DNA of 40,732 nt from Flavobacterium sp. (GTDB lineage Bacteria; Bacteroidota; Bacteroidia; Flavobacteriales; Flavobacteriaceae), in NCBI RefSeq assembly GCF_029242675.1, contig NZ_JAQWTM010000077.1:1-40732 (forward strand), written 5' to 3'. The translations under genes and the position numbers were made by a program. How positions within the stretch are numbered: the first letter of the stretch is position 1; each line of letters opens with the position of its first letter. The notes beneath the pieces were generated by a model. It saw only the letters and a list, made by a program, of their open reading frames with translations. It was not told the origin of the DNA and did not search any database. Below are positions 17,881-26,086 of the stretch, one piece after another.

Positions 17881-18447
17881 ATGTTTCAGTTAGGAAAAAC
17901 CATAGTTTCAGAAGATATTTTAAGTAAGGATTTTGTTTGCAATTTATCAGCCTGCCATGGCGCATGTTGTGTAGATGGCGATGCAGGAGCGCCTTTGACT
18001 TTAGAAGAAACTAAAATTTTAGAAGACATATATCCTAAGGTTAAACCTTTTTTACGTAAAGAAGGTATAGCAGCTATTGAAGCACAAGGAACTTGGACCA
18101 ACGGAACTGACGGTGATTTAGAAACGCCATTAATCGATAATAAGGATTGTGCGTATGTCATTTTTGACGGTAAAACGGCTCTCTGCGGTATTGAACAAGC
18201 GTACAATCAAGGAATAGTTGATTGGAAAAAACCTGTTTCTTGTCATCTTTATCCTATTCGTGTAAAAGATTATACGGAGTTTGCGGCGGTAAATTATGAC
18301 AAATGGGACATTTGCGATGCAGCCTGCTCTTTAGGTCAAGAACTAGAAGTTCCAGTGTATAAATTTGTCAAAGAAGCATTGATTAGAAGGTTTGGCGAAG
18401 ACTGGTATTTAGAGCTTGAAAAGGTTGCTGAAGAGCTGAAAAAATAA
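17881..18447 (+). CDS. DUF3109 family cysteine-rich protein
   Basis: The 188-residue cytoplasmic protein carries clustered cysteines: 'CNLSACHGACCVDGDAGAP' near residues 21-39, then single cysteines in 'KDCAYVIF', 'TALCGIE', 'VSCHLYPIR' and 'DICDAACSL'. This spacing is that of DUF3109, related to YkgJ-type proteins thought to bind zinc or an iron-sulfur cluster. The biochemical role is unknown. It is widely kept in Bacteroidota as a single gene and has its own promoter here, with nrdB following in the same direction after a 266-bp gap. Confidence 0.88.
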   Translation: MFQLGKTIVSEDILSKDFVCNLSACHGACCVDGDAGAPLTLEETKILEDIYPKVKPFLRKEGIAAIEAQGTWTNGTDGDLETPLIDNKDCAYVIFDGKTALCGIEQAYNQGIVDWKKPVSCHLYPIRVKDYTEFAAVNYDKWDICDAACSLGQELEVPVYKFVKEALIRRFGEDWYLELEKVAEELKK

Positions 18448-18651
18448 ATAAAAAAATAAGTATTTTTTACTTGCTTCCTATTTAATAATTCCTATATTTT
18501 ACGGCACTTCCCGTTCTTTTTGTTCTTTTAAAACGTTGATTTTTAATATTTTGTATTTTTGGTTGTAAATCTACTGTTTTTTAACCGTTGTTAAAAACTA
18601 GGGCATATTGTGGATAAGTTTGACTTTCAATTCCGGCAATATTTCACAATC

Positions 18652-18681
18652 TTTGTAATTCGCAGAATGAACCTTATTTTG
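18652..18681 (+). promoter_or_regulatory. Promoter of nrdB (TTTG-N18-TTATTTTG)
   Basis: TTTG at 18652-18655 and TTATTTTG at 18674-18681 (7 of 8 to TAnnTTTG) are 18 bp apart, about 32 bp before the nrdB start. A perfect TATTTTTG at 18554-18561 further upstream is an alternative, but its TTG spacing is too short. I could not recognise an NrdR box in the 266-bp gap. Confidence 0.45.
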
Positions 18682-18713
18682 CTGGATTTTCATAATAAAA
18701 AAACAACAATACA

Positions 18714-19691
18714 ATGTCGCAAATAGAACCAATTTTACAAGAAAATAAGAACCGTTTTGTTATTTTTCCAATCAAACACCATGATATTTGGGAGTGGTAC
18801 AAGAAAATGGAGGCTAGTTTTTGGACTGCCGAAGAAATTGACCTTTCACAAGATCTAAACGATTGGAATAATAAGCTGAACGATGAAGAGAAATATTTCA
18901 TAAAACACATTTTAGCGTTTTTTGCTGCCTCTGACGGAATCGTGAATGAGAACTTAGCTGAGAACTTTGTAAATGAAGTACAATATGCGGAAGCTAAATT
19001 CTTTTATGGTTTTCAAATCATGATGGAGAACATTCATAGCGAGACGTACTCTTTACTTATCGATACTTACGTTAAGGACGAGGCTGAAAAAGATGAATTG
19101 TTCAATGCATTAGAAGTTTTTCCTGCAATCAAGAAAAAAGCAGACTGGGCGTTGAAATGGATCGAATCTGATTCGTTTGCAGAACGTTTAATTGCATTTG
19201 CAGCAGTAGAAGGAATTTTCTTTTCGGGAGCGTTTTGCTCGATTTACTGGTTGAAAAAACGTGGTTTAATGCCAGGATTAACATTTTCTAACGAGTTAAT
19301 CTCTCGTGACGAAGGAGTTCACTGTGATTTTGCAGTGCACTTGCACAACCACCACTTGATTAACAAAGTGCCAAAAGAAAGAATCAGAAGTATTATTGTT
19401 GATGCCTTGAATATCGAAAGAGAATTTATTACGGAGTCATTGCCAGTAAGTTTAATAGGTATGAACGCTTCGTTAATGACGCAATACCTAGAATTTGTTG
19501 CTGATAGATTGTTAGTAGAATTAGGATGTGATAGAGAGTACAATACTTCTAACCCATTTGATTTTATGGACATGATTTCGCTACAAGGAAAAACAAACTT
19601 CTTTGAGAAAAAAGTGGCTGAATACCAAAAATCAGGTGTTATGAATACCGATGGTGAAGCACAGAAAATTTCATTTGACGCTGACTTTTAA
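18714..19691 (+). CDS. nrdB: Ribonucleoside-diphosphate reductase, small (beta) subunit, class Ia
   Basis: The beta subunit holds the diiron centre and tyrosyl radical used to reduce ribonucleotides. The ligands are visible: E105, H108 and the radical tyrosine Y112 in '[11 protein letters not shown]' (equivalent to E115, H118 and Y122 of E. coli), an acidic ligand in 'EEIDLS', and the second-half ligands in '[15 protein letters not shown]' and '[10 protein letters not shown]'. The C-terminal acidic tail ([14 protein letters not shown]) is the part that docks into the alpha subunit. At 325 residues it is a normal Bacteroidota NrdB. The beta gene comes before alpha, with a repeat element between them. 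Confidence 0.97.
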   Translation: MSQIEPILQENKNRFVIFPIKHHDIWEWYKKMEASFWTAEEIDLSQDLNDWNNKLNDEEKYFIKHILAFFAASDGIVNENLAENFVNEVQYAEAKFFYGFQIMMENIHSETYSLLIDTYVKDEAEKDELFNALEVFPAIKKKADWALKWIESDSFAERLIAFAAVEGIFFSGAFCSIYWLKKRGLMPGLTFSNELISRDEGVHCDFAVHLHNHHLINKVPKERIRSIIVDALNIEREFITESLPVSLIGMNASLMTQYLEFVADRLLVELGCDREYNTSNPFDFMDMISLQGKTNFFEKKVAEYQKSGVMNTDGEAQKISFDADF

Positions 19692-19721
19692 TCAAATTAT
19701 TTTTATTCACCTACTGAGTTT

Positions 19722-19825
19722 TTAGCCCAGATAGTAGTGGAAATCCTTTTTTAAAATTTGTCATACTGAGCTTGTCGAAGTACAAATTTTAAAAAAGATT
19801 GCAACGGATAGCTGGAAACAGCTCC
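19722..19825 (+). repeat. Dispersed palindromic repeat, copy A (between nrdB and nrdA)
   Basis: The 104-bp element reads TTAGCCC...AAATCC, then a 50-bp imperfect hairpin core (TTTTTTAAAATTTGT...ACAAATTTTAAAAAA with a CTTGTCGAAG-containing loop), then GATTG...AGCTCC. It is about 91% identical by eye to copy B in the opposite orientation (nine differences, only one in the core). The outer arms are shared with copies C and D. It fills most of the 198-bp nrdB-nrdA gap and could terminate, attenuate or stabilise the mRNA. Confidence 0.85.
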
Positions 19826-19846
19826 AAAAAAAATTACAAATAAATA

Positions 19847-19872
19847 AAAACAGCGAAGGGATTTTCTGTTTT
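19847..19872 (+). other. Weak stem-loop just upstream of nrdA
   Basis: AAAACAG and CTGTTTT can pair across a 12-nt loop in the nrdA leader, 17 bp before the start codon. It is short and AT-rich, so a regulatory role is only possible. Confidence 0.3.
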
Positions 19873-19889
19873 AAAAAAACAAAAAAAGT

Positions 19890-22340
19890 ATGTACGTAGT
19901 AAAAAGAGATGGCCGCAAAGAACCTGTAATGTTTGACAAAATCACAGATAGAATTAAAAAACTATGCTATGGTTTGAATGATTTGGTAGATGCAGTTAAG
20001 GTAGCAATGCGAGTAATTGAAGGGCTTTATGATGGGGTTTCTACGTCAGAATTAGATAATTTAGCTGCAGAAACAGCAGCATCAATGACCATTGCGCATC
20101 CTGATTACGCACAATTAGCAGCAAGGATCGCGATTTCGAACTTGCACTCGAATACAACAAAATCGTTCTCAGAGACGATGACTGAAATGTTTAACTATGT
20201 AAACCCAAGAAACGGTCAATATGCTCCGTTAATTTCGGATGAGGTTTACAAAGTAATTGTTGATAATGCAGAGTTTTTAGACTCACATATCATTTACAAT
20301 AGAGATTTTAATTACGATTATTTCGGTTTCAAAACATTAGAACGTTCTTATTTGCTTAAGATAAACGGGAAAATTGTTGAGCGACCACAACATATGTTAA
20401 TGCGTGTATCAGTAGGGATTCACTTAGATGATCTTGATGCTGTTTTAGAAACCTACGACTTAATGTCTAAAAAGTTCTTTACACACGCAACGCCAACCTT
20501 ATTCAACGCAGGAACTCCAAAACCTCAAATGTCATCTTGCTTCCTTTTATCAATGCAAGACGATAGTATTGACGGAATTTATGATACGTTGAAACAAACG
20601 GCAAAAATTTCGCAATCAGCAGGCGGAATTGGTTTAGCAATTCACAACGTCCGTGCTACAGGATCGTATATTCGTGGTACAAACGGAACTTCTAACGGAA
20701 TCGTTCCTATGTTACGTGTGTTTAATGATACGGCGCGTTACGTAGATCAAGGTGGAGGAAAACGTAAAGGTAGTTTTGCTATTTATATCGAAACTTGGCA
20801 TGCGGACATCTTTGATTTCTTAGACTTGAAAAAGAATACAGGAAAAGAGGAAATGCGTGCAAGAGATTTATTCTTTGCAATGTGGACCTCTGATTTATTC
20901 ATGAAACGTGTGCAAGAGGACGGAAACTGGACTTTAATGTGTCCTAACGAGTGTCCGGGATTGTACGATGTTTATGGAGACGAATTTGAAGCACTTTATG
21001 AAAGCTACGAGAAAGCTGGAAAAGGAAGAAAAACAATAAAAGCACATGAATTATGGGAGAAAATTCTAGAATCTCAAATCGAGACTGGAACGCCATACAT
21101 GTTATATAAAGATGCGGCTAACCGTAAATCAAACCAAAAGAATTTAGGAACAATTCGTTCTTCTAATTTATGTACGGAGATCATGGAGTACACTTCTCCT
21201 GATGAGGTTGCGGTTTGCAATTTAGCATCACTTTCGTTACCAATGTTTGTTGAAAACGGGAAATTTGATCACGATACTTTTTACACGGTTACCAAGCGCG
21301 TGACTAAAAACTTGAACAAAGTAATTGATAGAAATTACTATCCAGTTAAGGAAGCTGAAAATTCTAACAAACGTCACAGACCAGTAGGTCTTGGGGTGCA
21401 AGGATTAGCAGATGCTTTTATCATGTTGCGTTTACCATTTACCTCAGACGAGGCTAAAAAACTAAACCAAGAAATTTTTGAAACCTTATACTTTGCTGCC
21501 GTAACTGCTTCTATGGAAATGGCAAAAGTAGAAGGACCGTATTCTAGTTTTGAAGGTTCGCCAATGTCAAAAGGAGAATTCCAGTTTAACATGTGGGGAA
21601 TGAAAGACGAAGAATTGTCAGGTCGTTGGGATTGGGCATCGTTGCGTAAAGAGGTAATGGAGCATGGTGTTCGTAACTCTTTATTAGTAGCGCCTATGCC
21701 AACTGCATCGACTTCTCAAATTCTAGGAAACAACGAAGCGTTTGAGCCATACACGTCTAATATCTATACCCGTCGTGTACTTTCAGGTGAGTTTATCGTG
21801 GTAAACAAACATTTATTGAACGATTTAGTAGAGCTAGGATTGTGGAATGAAACATTGAAACAAGAATTGATGCGTAACAACGGATCGGTTCAAGATTTAA
21901 ATATCCCGCAAGACTTGAAGGAATTGTACAAAACAGTTTGGGAAATGTCTATGAAAGATATTATTGATATGTCACGTCAGCGTGGATATTTCGTAGATCA
22001 ATCACAATCATTGAACTTGTTCATGCAAAATGCTAACTACTCTAAACTAACCTCAATGCACTTTTATGCATGGCAATCAGGTTTGAAAACGGGAATGTAT
22101 TACTTGAGAACAAAAGCAGCTGTTGATGCGATTAAGTTTACCTTAAACAATGATAAAGCGGCAGCGCCTATCGAAGTGAAAGAGCGAGTACAAGTACAAG
22201 CCTCTGCAAGATTAGAGTCGATTGCAACTTTGAATGAGCCAGTAGCTGTAGGAGTAGAGATGACTGCAGATGAATACAAAGCCATGATCGAATTAGCAAA
22301 AAATGCTGGTCCTGATGAGTGCGAAATGTGTGGGTCTTAA
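19890..22340 (+). CDS. nrdA: Ribonucleoside-diphosphate reductase, large (alpha) subunit, class Ia
   Basis: This is the catalytic subunit partnering NrdB. An ATP-cone allosteric domain forms the N-terminus ('[20 protein letters not shown]', about residues 1-90). The first active-site cysteine is in '[11 protein letters not shown]'. The radical cysteine with its asparagine and glutamate is in '[10 protein letters not shown]' (about 425-433). '[15 protein letters not shown]' is the conserved phosphate-binding loop, and the C-terminal 'CEMC' is the redox pair that is reloaded by thioredoxin. At 816 residues it is complete. It follows nrdB and is followed by a strong terminator. Both sides are bounded by inverted copies of the same repeat. 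Confidence 0.97.
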   Translation: MYVVKRDGRKEPVMFDKITDRIKKLCYGLNDLVDAVKVAMRVIEGLYDGVSTSELDNLAAETAASMTIAHPDYAQLAARIAISNLHSNTTKSFSETMTEMFNYVNPRNGQYAPLISDEVYKVIVDNAEFLDSHIIYNRDFNYDYFGFKTLERSYLLKINGKIVERPQHMLMRVSVGIHLDDLDAVLETYDLMSKKFFTHATPTLFNAGTPKPQMSSCFLLSMQDDSIDGIYDTLKQTAKISQSAGGIGLAIHNVRATGSYIRGTNGTSNGIVPMLRVFNDTARYVDQGGGKRKGSFAIYIETWHADIFDFLDLKKNTGKEEMRARDLFFAMWTSDLFMKRVQEDGNWTLMCPNECPGLYDVYGDEFEALYESYEKAGKGRKTIKAHELWEKILESQIETGTPYMLYKDAANRKSNQKNLGTIRSSNLCTEIMEYTSPDEVAVCNLASLSLPMFVENGKFDHDTFYTVTKRVTKNLNKVIDRNYYPVKEAENSNKRHRPVGLGVQGLADAFIMLRLPFTSDEAKKLNQEIFETLYFAAVTASMEMAKVEGPYSSFEGSPMSKGEFQFNMWGMKDEELSGRWDWASLRKEVMEHGVRNSLLVAPMPTASTSQILGNNEAFEPYTSNIYTRRVLSGEFIVVNKHLLNDLVELGLWNETLKQELMRNNGSVQDLNIPQDLKELYKTVWEMSMKDIIDMSRQRGYFVDQSQSLNLFMQNANYSKLTSMHFYAWQSGLKTGMYYLRTKAAVDAIKFTLNNDKAAAPIEVKERVQVQASARLESIATLNEPVAVGVEMTADEYKAMIELAKNAGPDECEMCGS

Positions 22341-22343
22341 TAT

Positions 22344-22382
22344 AAAAAAAAAGACTTCAATTGCAGTTGAAGTCTTTTTTTA
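22344..22382 (+). terminator. Rho-independent terminator of nrdA
   Basis: A perfect stem (AAAAAAGACTTCAA / TTGAAGTCTTTTTT) with a 6-nt loop and a T-tract lies just after the nrdA stop codon. Confidence 0.85.
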
Positions 22383-22515
22383 AATTTAAATATAGATAAT
22401 AGATTTGAAGTTCTATTCTATAGCCAAACGTTTTATTTGTATTAACACTTCAAAAGTAAAATATTTTGGTAAACTAAAGGACTTCTTTATTGTTAAATTT
22501 TAATATTTTTCAAAT

Positions 22516-22641
22516 ATGAGTCCAAAACAGGATGATAATTGTGAGTATATTTTTAGAAAATGTATCACAACCAGAAATGGAAGAAGAATTTGCAAAACAG
22601 ACGGAAGTTGTTTTAAAATTCGAATCAAAAAGAATGACTAA
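22516..22641 (+). CDS. Small cysteine-containing basic protein (41 aa), unrecognised
   Basis: This ORF is too short for the track. It starts MSPKQDDNCEYIF, continues 'RKCITTRNGRRIC' and ends 'FKIRIKKND', with four cysteines and a basic C-terminal half. The reading frame is clean, has no overlap with other genes and is directly followed by its own hairpin terminator, which argues for a real transcription unit. The 'ITxxNGxxI...FKIRIK' pattern resembles short proteins I associate with Flavobacterium genomes, but I cannot name a family. It has no signal peptide. A nucleic-acid or zinc-binding role is a guess. Confidence 0.55.
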   Translation: MSPKQDDNCEYIFRKCITTRNGRRICKTDGSCFKIRIKKND

Positions 22642-22647
22642 TATTTA

Positions 22648-22685
22648 AAAGAAACAGCTATCAATTTATTTTGGTAGCTGTTTTG
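22648..22685 (+). terminator. Terminator after the 41-aa ORF
   Basis: AAACAGCTATCAA pairs with TTGGTAGCTGTTT (one G-T pair) across a 6-nt loop and is followed by TTTTG. It starts seven bases after the small ORF's stop. Confidence 0.75.
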
Positions 22686-22691
22686 TTATTA

Positions 22692-22795
22692 GGAGCTATT
22701 TCCTGCTTTACGTTCCAATCTTTTTTAAAATTTGCACTTCGACAAGCTCAGTATGACAAATTTTAAAAAAGGATTTCCACTGCAATCAGGGCTAA
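22692..22795 (-). repeat. Dispersed palindromic repeat, copy B (after nrdA)
   Basis: The 104-bp element reads GGAGCT...CAATC, hairpin core, GGATTTCC...GGGCTAA on the plus strand, which is the reverse complement of copy A with nine differences. The core contains CACTTCGACAAGCTCAGTATGAC, a short motif that I recall as occurring in many bacterial genomes. Its arms differ from copy C by only about three bases although the cores are unrelated. Confidence 0.85.
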
Positions 22796-22836
22796 AAAAA
22801 GAATGAGAGTAGATTTACGTTTTCTATTCTAAGAGG

Positions 22837-22888
22837 TTTTATAGGATTTAGTCGAAATCTCATAATACTATCTAAAAATCCTATAAAA
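22837..22888. repeat. 13-bp perfect inverted repeat upstream of ORF 22937
   Basis: TTTTATAGGATTT and AAATCCTATAAAA form a perfect 13-bp stem around a 26-nt loop, about 50 bp before the next start codon. It has no T-tract on either strand, so a simple terminator is less likely than a structured leader or a protein-binding site. Confidence 0.6.
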
Positions 22889-22936
22889 GTTAACGTCTTC
22901 ATCGAGAGTATATTTGTTAAATCAAATAACATCGTT

Positions 22937-23278
22937 ATGAAGGCAATTCAATATACAAAGCAAATAATCAAAAAAAGTATTCATTTAGTTTATGCTACTT
23001 GTACGAATGATTTAATTATTTATTCGAAACAAGCGAGTAATATTGAGTTGTTTATCCTTGCCTTTTTTATAGAGTTCAACCGACTTTTTATTGCAGATAC
23101 CGCTCTAATGAATGCAATTCAAAAGCAAGTTTTGGGCAAATTAATAACCTCATATCGCTTGCATTTAAGTTTGGCTCAGGTGAATTGGATTGAGATTAAA
23201 AATGCTATCGCTGAACTGTTTGTAGGTAACAATGAATTTGCTAATCAATACAACGAGGAAACGATGCTCAATCAATAA
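22937..23278 (+). CDS. Hypothetical protein (113 aa)
   Basis: The 113-residue product (MKAIQYTKQIIKKSIHLVY...) is predicted mostly helical with one hydrophobic stretch ('IELFILAFFIEFNRLFIADT'). I recognise no domain. The gene stands alone between repeat copy B and a convergent gene and is preceded by a long inverted repeat. Composition resembles the neighbourhood. It may be a lineage-specific orphan; a spurious ORF cannot be excluded. Confidence 0.45.
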   Translation: MKAIQYTKQIIKKSIHLVYATCTNDLIIYSKQASNIELFILAFFIEFNRLFIADTALMNAIQKQVLGKLITSYRLHLSLAQVNWIEIKNAIAELFVGNNEFANQYNEETMLNQ

Positions 23279-23326
23279 TAGGTGTCTTTGTTAATTTGTT
23301 GCTATTTCCTAAAAACGTACGGACTA

Positions 23327-24070
23327 TTAGTTGTTTATTACATCAATAAACGGATTAACGCCTTTGTTGATCTCTTCTATCGATTGCCCAATTTTTACAT
23401 TCTCTAGTTTTAAGTCAAATAACCCTTTGTGATTTGTTGCAATTTTTACGCCATTAGAGTATGTTTCCCAATCCTCCCAACTCGTTTCTATGCCACCAAC
23501 GGGAATAATACTTACCCACATTCTCCATGCTTTTGGAACATAATTTTTATCTACAAGCCAAACATACGAATCTCCGGGAGTACTGCCGCCAGAGGCATAA
23601 GTAATCATCAAGGCTTCTTGATTGTCCTGCATGACAAGGCTTCGAGTGGTTCCTGCGTCACGCAGTTTAAAAGGGGCAATTAACCAAAACGAATCATTAT
23701 TAAAATAATTATTTCCCTTTTTTATAGCGTCTGCTTTATCAGATTCAGTAAGAGGTTTGTCATTTTTATAAGCTAGACCTTGCAATGTTTTAGTATTGTA
23801 CATCACTTTAGTTTCACCCCATTTTACTTGAACCAAGTTGTTCTTTTTATCCCAAAGGTAATGATGACTACCTCTAAAAGTGAAAGCAACCGCGGCGGTC
23901 GAGTCCCAAGCTTTTTGATTGATTGCTTCTTGAATTTTATCAGTAAGTATTTCGGCTTTGCTTCCCGAATCTCCTTTTGGTAGCGGCTTACTCGTGAAAT
24001 AGACTAACGAACCTAAAACAATGGCAAGAACTACAATAATGGAAGCAGTTATTTTGAAGAATTTTTTCAT
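23327..24070 (-). CDS. Membrane-anchored or exported protein of unknown function
   Basis: The 247-residue protein starts with a basic tip and a hydrophobic segment ('ITASIIVVLAIVLGSLVYF'), a signal anchor or signal peptide without a lipobox cysteine. The remainder is a soluble beta-rich domain with many tryptophans ('SHHYLWDKKNNLVQVKWG', 'DSYVWLVDKNYVPKAWRMWV', 'SWEDWETY'). The arrangement faintly recalls LolA/LppX-like folds that bind lipids, but that is only an impression. A long inverted repeat separates it from the upstream YHS gene, so it is probably not part of the thiol-stress operon. Confidence 0.7.
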   Translation of the reverse strand: MKKFFKITASIIVVLAIVLGSLVYFTSKPLPKGDSGSKAEILTDKIQEAINQKAWDSTAAVAFTFRGSHHYLWDKKNNLVQVKWGETKVMYNTKTLQGLAYKNDKPLTESDKADAIKKGNNYFNNDSFWLIAPFKLRDAGTTRSLVMQDNQEALMITYASGGSTPGDSYVWLVDKNYVPKAWRMWVSIIPVGGIETSWEDWETYSNGVKIATNHKGLFDLKLENVKIGQSIEEINKGVNPFIDVINN

Positions 24071-24159
24071 TACAAAAACGATTTATTTACTATCAGTTTG
24101 TCAAAAGTACCAAAAAAACAGCATTTTCTGAAAGTATTCTCTGCTTTATTCCCATACAA

Positions 24160-24193
24160 CAAAGGGTTTAGCTAATTAAAGCGAAACCCTTTG
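24160..24193 (-). terminator. Likely terminator of the thiol-stress operon
   Basis: CAAAGGGTTT and AAACCCTTTG form a perfect 10-bp stem with a 14-nt loop, about 40 bp past the YHS stop codon on the minus strand. The T-tract after it is poor, so it might act as a pause or mRNA-end structure rather than a strong terminator. Confidence 0.55.
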
Positions 24194-24230
24194 TGTCCAA
24201 TTTTGTGGTGGTATATAATTGTGGTATTTA

Positions 24231-24692
24231 TTATTTGATCGCATCCCATTTTTTATCGATCATTCCCAGGTATTTGGCTTCGTCTTTATTCCAGATATCA
24301 AGCGTATTGACTTGTGTTCCATTAAAATCGCCATTAAAAAATAAATACAATTTGTTATCTACAATTTTAAAAGTCTCAGGATTGATAGAGAATTTAGAAT
24401 CTTTTTCAGCTACACCCCAAGCGCAGTAACCGTTTACTTGTGGTACGTATTTTTTAGGGTTTGCTTTAAAAGCTTTTGCATTTTCTTTAGATGCAAAGTA
24501 ATAAGTAACCTTTTCGTTTTGTTCTGCAAATTTAGCGCTTCCTTTCATTGCTTTGTGGTCTTTTTGGTAAGAGACTACATCGTAACCACCTATTGCTAAA
24601 CCTGTTTTGTCAATAGCATCTATTTGTGCAAATACTCCGTTTGAAAATAAAGCAATAAATGCTACTAGTAATGTTGATTTTAAATTTTTCAT
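24231..24692 (-). CDS. Exported YHS domain protein
   Basis: A signal peptide (MKNLKSTLLVAFIALFSNGVFAQ) sends the 153-residue protein to the periplasm. The YHS domain follows: 'GLAIGGYDVVSY', 'GSAKFAEQNEKVTYYFASKENAKAF', 'PKKYVPQVNGYCAWGVA', with one cysteine in 'GYCAWG'. YHS domains are small metal-associated modules found with copper and mercury proteins; this secreted form has unknown activity. It is the last gene of the small ORF-AhpD-thioredoxin-OsmC run, 50 bp after OsmC, so a link with redox or metal stress is plausible from context. Confidence 0.85.
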   Translation of the reverse strand: MKNLKSTLLVAFIALFSNGVFAQIDAIDKTGLAIGGYDVVSYQKDHKAMKGSAKFAEQNEKVTYYFASKENAKAFKANPKKYVPQVNGYCAWGVAEKDSKFSINPETFKIVDNKLYLFFNGDFNGTQVNTLDIWNKDEAKYLGMIDKKWDAIK

Positions 24693-24742
24693 GTTTTTGA
24701 TTTTAATTATTTCTATGTGTAAGTTTGTATTTCTGTTGTATG

Positions 24743-25171
24743 TTAAGCTGTAACCGCTTCGGTAATTAGCTCTTGAGTATTTTCAATATTCCACTCGCCT
24801 TCAATCATGCGGTGTACGTAGCAAGCGTCGGCTTGTTTTAACAATTCTGCTTTTTGTTCAGCAGTTAGGTCACCTTCAATTTTAATTTTTGCAGTAACGT
24901 TTGAGGTCAGTTTTCCTCCTTCGCCACGTTTCACATTAAGTTCGAATTCGCCGTCTACTTCGCCTATCGTCCAGTTGTTTTTTCGAGCAATGTATCGCAC
25001 CGTTGCCACTTTGCACATTGCAATACTAGATAGGATTAAGTCCTCTGGTGAGAATCCTAGATCTGTTCCTTTGCTATTTGTAGGTTCGTCACCTACAATC
25101 GCATGTCTACCGTTTGTTATCAAAGAGTGGTATCCCGTAGGTAGGTTTTTGATGTTTATTTTCTTTCCCAT
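24743..25171 (-). CDS. OsmC family protein (peroxiredoxin-like)
   Basis: The 142-residue protein has the OsmC fold pattern: N-terminal beta strands ('GYHSLITNGRHAIVGDEP'), the peroxidatic-cysteine helix 'GFSPEDLILSSIAMCKVATVRYIA' (C53) and 'KADACYVHRMIEGEW' with the second cysteine near residue 122. OsmC/Ohr proteins reduce organic hydroperoxides with two cysteines and a thiol donor. This form is closer to the general OsmC/YhfA group than to classical Ohr, and its substrate is not certain. It is separated from the thioredoxin stop by only four bases, which suggests a functional pair in the cytoplasm. Confidence 0.88.
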   Translation of the reverse strand: MGKKINIKNLPTGYHSLITNGRHAIVGDEPTNSKGTDLGFSPEDLILSSIAMCKVATVRYIARKNNWTIGEVDGEFELNVKRGEGGKLTSNVTAKIKIEGDLTAEQKAELLKQADACYVHRMIEGEWNIENTQELITEAVTA

Positions 25172-25175
25172 TTTC

Positions 25176-25496
25176 TTAGCTTTTTATAATGTTTTGAAGG
25201 TGACTTGTCATTATAGACTTGCTTTGTACACCGTTTTGAGTACCTACAATTTCTCCATTTTTAAAGTAGAATAAAGCAGGAATGCTTCTTACTTTAAATT
25301 GAGCTGCAAGCTCTGGTTGTTCGTCAACATTGATTTTCGAAATAACCGCTTTACCATCAAAATCAGTTGCTAATGCTTCAAGAGCTGGATGCAAAGCCTT
25401 GCATGGTCCGCACCAGTCTGCGAAAAAGTCTACTAGTACGACATCGTTACTATTAATGGTTGCTTCAAAATTGTTTTTGTTTAAATGTTGTATCAT
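25176..25496 (-). CDS. Thioredoxin
   Basis: The 106-residue protein has the active site 'WCGPC' (C29 and C32), the following 'KALHPALEALA' helix, 'VDEQPELAAQFKVRSIPALFYF' with the cis-proline, and the final helix. No signal peptide is present, so it is cytoplasmic. It sits between an AhpD-like protein and an OsmC protein and is a likely electron donor for both. It may be a dedicated stress thioredoxin and not the housekeeping TrxA. Confidence 0.93.
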   Translation of the reverse strand: MIQHLNKNNFEATINSNDVVLVDFFADWCGPCKALHPALEALATDFDGKAVISKINVDEQPELAAQFKVRSIPALFYFKNGEIVGTQNGVQSKSIMTSHLQNIIKS

Positions 25497-25524
25497 TTTA
25501 ATGGTTTTTAGGATTAATTAAAAA

Positions 25525-26058
25525 TTATAGTGCTGGTGCAAGTGGAAAATCAATTGCAAAATCAGCTAGATTGTGAATGTAATTGCTAATGATTTTGTCA
25601 CCTACTACTACCACTACGTCAATCATGTTTACTTCAGTATAACCAGCTTCAAAAAATGCTGTTTTAGATGCTGCAGTTGCTTTTCCTCTGTTTTCAACCA
25701 CTGACGCTGTGAATTTTACTAAAGCGTCTAGTTTACTATCAAATGCAGCAGATCCTCTGCGTAATTCTAGTACTTGGTCATCCGTAAAGCCATTCATTTT
25801 TCCTATAACAGTATGAGCCGACTGGCAATAATTACAACCATTTATTTGGCTAGTGATCAAGTTTACTACTTCTCTTTCTTTAGCTTTTAAGCTACTTTTT
25901 CTGTTTTGAAGTGCTAAATAGTCACCTAAAGCCGTTTCGCTTTTTGCGAAATAAGCATATAAATTAGGAACAAAACCTAACCCTTTTTCTAGGTTATCAA
26001 AAATTGCTTGATTGTTTGATGATACTTCTTCTCTTGTTGGTACGTTGAAATTTGACAT
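25525..26058 (-). CDS. Carboxymuconolactone decarboxylase family, AhpD-like peroxidase-related protein
   Basis: The 177-residue protein has the AhpD-type catalytic motif 'CNYCQSAHTV' (C75, C78, H82) in the middle of a helical CMD fold and a second half ('VVVVGDKIISNYIHNLADFAIDFPLAPAL') typical of the uncharacterised peroxidase-related subgroup. Such proteins carry out thiol-disulfide exchange and support alkylhydroperoxide reduction. It begins 28 bp after the 52-aa ORF and ends 28 bp before thioredoxin in the same direction. The exact substrate is unknown. Confidence 0.88.
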   Translation of the reverse strand: MSNFNVPTREEVSSNNQAIFDNLEKGLGFVPNLYAYFAKSETALGDYLALQNRKSSLKAKEREVVNLITSQINGCNYCQSAHTVIGKMNGFTDDQVLELRRGSAAFDSKLDALVKFTASVVENRGKATAASKTAFFEAGYTEVNMIDVVVVVGDKIISNYIHNLADFAIDFPLAPAL

Positions 26059-26086
26059 AATTTTTTATTTTTTTGTGAATTAATAT

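Noticed and set aside
18448-18713. NrdR-box search upstream of nrdB
   Set aside because: No convincing pair of NrdR-like palindromes was found by eye.
19722-22795. nrdA as cargo of a transposon bounded by copies A and B
   Set aside because: No transposase or target duplication is visible and nrdA is core; the repeats look like independent insertions or a duplication.
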